DNA of 64,000 nt from Corynebacterium falsenii (lineage in GTDB: Bacteria > Actinomycetota > Actinomycetes > Mycobacteriales > Mycobacteriaceae). Below the pieces are notes generated by a model, which worked only from the letters and a program-made list of their open reading frames with translations, was not told the DNA's origin and made no database searches. Where the stretch lies: positions 744,001 through 808,000 of the forward strand of contig NZ_CP083646.1 of assembly GCF_020099275.1 (NCBI RefSeq), written 5' to 3'. The number at the start of each line of letters is the position of its first letter. Positions within the stretch are counted from its first letter, which is position 1. Shown here in pieces: positions 61,092 to 64,000 of the stretch. Both the position numbers and the translations under genes were made by a program.

Positions 61092-61120
61092 AATGTAATG
61101 CGCATCACCCGGGCTGGCAA
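61092..61120 (-). promoter_or_regulatory. Predicted promoter of the LeuA-domain gene
   Basis: On the minus strand TTGCCA (61120-61115), 17-base spacer, TACATT (61097-61092). Transcription would start at about 61085. Confidence 0.5.
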
Positions 61121-61187
61121 ATACTTTTGCGGAATCCGGGTGATGCGGCGGGTGCCCCCGCTGACCTGCGGAGCGTCGGCGTGGCGG

Positions 61188-62576
61188 CTACTTGTTGGCC
61201 GCGGTGCCTGCCACCCGAGTGAGGAACAGCAGCTCAGAGGCCGCAATGTCCCGAATCTCAACTGGTGAAACGGACTCGTCCGCAGAGTGGATACGGCACA
61301 GTGGTTCTTCGATGCCGTACAGCGCCAATTCGGCCTCCAGGAACTTCGACAGCAGCTTGTTGGTCAGCGGGATAGACCCACCGGATGCCACCTCGACCGT
61401 CTCCTTGCCGTACACCTCGCCGATCGCCTCGGAGAACTCGCGCAGGTATGGGCCGGAGGTATCAGCGCTGAACGGTTCGGCGCGGGCGACACGCTCGATC
61501 TCCATGATCGCGTTGGGGCGGTGCTTCTCCAGGTGGGCGATGAGCTGGTCCTGGCACTCCTTCGGGTCGCGTCCCGGCGGCACGCGCAGGCTGACCACCG
61601 CGGCGGCGGTGGCGGGCACGGAGTTGATGGAATCCGCAACCGACAGTGAATCCAACCCCGTCACGGTGATCGAGGGGTTGCTCACGGTCAGGTCGTTCGG
61701 CTCAAAGCCCTCGTCCACGCCGATCACGTTCACCCCATCGAGCACGCCGGCATTCTCGCGGAAGGTCTCATTATCGGGTCCGACGCCATCCCAGTGGTTT
61801 TTCGGCTGCAGACCCTCGACGGCAACCAAGCCATTGTCATCGTGCAGGGTCGACAGCAGCTTGATGAGCTCGAGCAGGGCATCCGGTGCGGCGCCGCCGT
61901 ACTGGCCGGAGTGCATGGGCTGTTCGATGGTCTTGAGGTGAACCTTCACCGGGGCGGAGCCGCGCAGGGCAGTGCACACGCTGGGCTCGCCCAGGGCGTC
62001 GTTGCCGGAGTCGGCGATCATGAACAGGTCAGCCTCGAACAGTTCGGGGCGCTGCTCCAGCAGGTCTTCGAGGCCGTACCCGCCGCGCTCCTCGGAGCCT
62101 TCGACGATCACGCGGATGCCGAGCTTTCCGTAGTCCTCGTGTCCGTCTTCGGCGAGCTCGCGCATGACGTTTAGTACGGCGAGGTGCATGGCCACGTGGC
62201 CCTTGCAGTCAGAGGAGCCGCGGCCGTACCAGCGCCCGTCGCGTTCGGTGAGGGTCCAGGGGTCGGAGGTCCATTCGTTGACGTCTCCGGCGGGTTGCAC
62301 GTCGTAGTGCGAGTAGAGAAGGACGGTGGGGAAGCCCTCGGCGGCGGGGCGGTGGCCCACAACGGTCTTGGATCCATCGGCGGTGTCGATGGCTTCACAA
62401 GGGATGCCGGCCTTGGTGTAGGCATCGACAACCCACTGTGCGGCGCCGGAATTGTCTTCCTCGAGGCCGGGGGTGGAGTGAATCGATTTGAAAGCCACGA
62501 GCTCGGTGAGATCCTGCTGCAGCTGCGGCATCTTCTCGTCGATCATGGCGGTGATCTTTTCTGCACTGAAGTTCAT
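61188..62576 (-). CDS. M20 family metallopeptidase/dipeptidase
   Basis: A 462-residue zinc dipeptidase. Metal-binding VLLYSHYDVQPA (about 88-99), GRGSSDCKGHVAMHLAV with the second metal ligand and the catalytic acid pair in VIVEGSEERGG (EE). A dimerisation domain fills the middle. Similar enzymes are annotated as dipeptidase or ArgE/DapE/CPG2-like; the AADGSKTVVGHRP N-terminal and size fit the dipeptidase group. Monocistronic, upstream tandem repeats at 62584-62628. Confidence 0.88.
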   Translation of the reverse strand: MNFSAEKITAMIDEKMPQLQQDLTELVAFKSIHSTPGLEEDNSGAAQWVVDAYTKAGIPCEAIDTADGSKTVVGHRPAAEGFPTVLLYSHYDVQPAGDVNEWTSDPWTLTERDGRWYGRGSSDCKGHVAMHLAVLNVMRELAEDGHEDYGKLGIRVIVEGSEERGGYGLEDLLEQRPELFEADLFMIADSGNDALGEPSVCTALRGSAPVKVHLKTIEQPMHSGQYGGAAPDALLELIKLLSTLHDDNGLVAVEGLQPKNHWDGVGPDNETFRENAGVLDGVNVIGVDEGFEPNDLTVSNPSITVTGLDSLSVADSINSVPATAAAVVSLRVPPGRDPKECQDQLIAHLEKHRPNAIMEIERVARAEPFSADTSGPYLREFSEAIGEVYGKETVEVASGGSIPLTNKLLSKFLEAELALYGIEEPLCRIHSADESVSPVEIRDIAASELLFLTRVAGTAANK

Positions 62577-62583
62577 GCCACCC

Positions 62584-62628
62584 CAGTGTAATAGGACACA
62601 GTGTCATAGGGCACGGGATAATTGGACA
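62584..62628. repeat. Three imperfect 15-base tandem repeats
   Basis: Copies starting CAGTGTAATAGGACA, CAGTGTCATAGGGCA and CGGGATAATTGGACA, directly upstream of the M20 peptidase start, in its promoter region. Confidence 0.6.
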
Positions 62629-62678
62629 CGGGGTGACGGGGCTTGCTGAGCGCCCGTCACCTTGCACACGACCACTCC

Positions 62679-62721
62679 GAGTGCTAAAACGGGCTTAGCA
62701 CTTAAGCACAACGAGTGCTAA
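62679..62721. promoter_or_regulatory. CIRCE (HrcA) operator with extra half site before groEL
   Basis: TTAGCACTT (62695-62703), 9-base spacer, GAGTGCTAA (62713-62721) is a near-perfect CIRCE. A further GAGTGCTAA half lies at 62679-62687, seven bases upstream. HrcA binding here would repress groEL in the absence of heat stress. groEL starts 120 bases downstream. Confidence 0.9.
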
Positions 62722-62799
62722 ATGAAAACACCGTCAGATCCAGTGAGGGTGGGCGCCGCGACATTCGCCCATCCGTGCCGTCGCGGGCGCTGAGTCTGA

Positions 62800-64000
<1,201 letters not shown>

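Overview
The window reads as chromosomal DNA of a high-GC Corynebacterium. The support is the glnX-glnH-pknG cluster, the fprA / sir-cysX ... cysH-cysD-cysN-cysY-cysZ sulfur genes with several copies of the McbR operator TAGAC-N6-GTCTA, a DUF222/HNH (13E12-type) gene, a solo groEL with a CIRCE operator, and a block xthA-GNAT-def-DUF3263-LytR_C-GCS2 in the order known from Mycobacterium tuberculosis Rv0427c-Rv0433. The species cannot be fixed from the sequence. No rRNA, tRNA or CRISPR array was seen.

Layout. 1-5160: 3' part of purA, a GNAT gene, a choline/carnitine acyltransferase gene broken by one in-frame amber codon, and a purine phosphoribosyltransferase gene; two long intergenic palindromes. 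5162-9818: an acyl-CoA/4-coumarate-CoA-type ligase facing an operon of an SDR, an ACAD11-like acyl-CoA dehydrogenase and an APH-like kinase. Together these match the enzyme set of 4-hydroxyacid (levulinate-type) catabolism. 10133-11590: an intact ISL3-family insertion sequence, followed by a patch of visibly lower GC with a small ORF coupled to a membrane protein gene. 12714-16913: TetR regulator, nucleoside hydrolase, a frameshifted LssY_C-type membrane protein and a YibE/F protein. 16973-22069: metE with an McbR site, divergent from an ECF transporter (S, T and a fused, degenerate A component). 22081-26740: Rieske lipoprotein, HNH protein, purT, trhO-type rhodanese, GNAT. 26730-42165: the assimilatory sulfur regulon (fprA, sir, cysX, cysH, cysD, cysN, chelatase, TauE), split in the middle by a deoxyribonucleoside catabolic block (SorC/DeoR regulator, deoD, MFS, deoC, phosphosugar mutase, aldehyde dehydrogenase). 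42332-45034: pta-ackA. 45053-49828: pknG-glnH-glnX. 49900-53551: ABC transporter, MFS exporter, MarR regulator. 53696-60211: cardiolipin synthase and the mycobacterium-like xthA-def block. 60293-64000: an orphan LeuA regulatory-domain protein with a structured leader, an M20 peptidase and the 5' part of groEL.

Functional themes. (1) Sulfur: McbR-type operators precede metE, lie between fprA and sir, and precede cysH, so reductant supply, sulfite reduction, APS reduction and methionine synthesis are predicted to be co-repressed. One of these operators forms the top of a rho-independent terminator. (2) Deoxynucleosides: uptake, phosphorolysis, mutase, aldolase and aldehyde oxidation are encoded as one block inserted between cysX and cysH. 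(3) Acyl-CoA metabolism: ligase, reductase, kinase and dehydrogenase for hydroxy/keto acids, next to a decayed carnitine acyltransferase. (4) Acetate and amino-acid sensing: pta-ackA and the PknG pathway.

Several genes carry disruptions visible by reading (amber codon in the carnitine acyltransferase, frameshift in the LssY_C gene). These may be true decay or sequencing errors.
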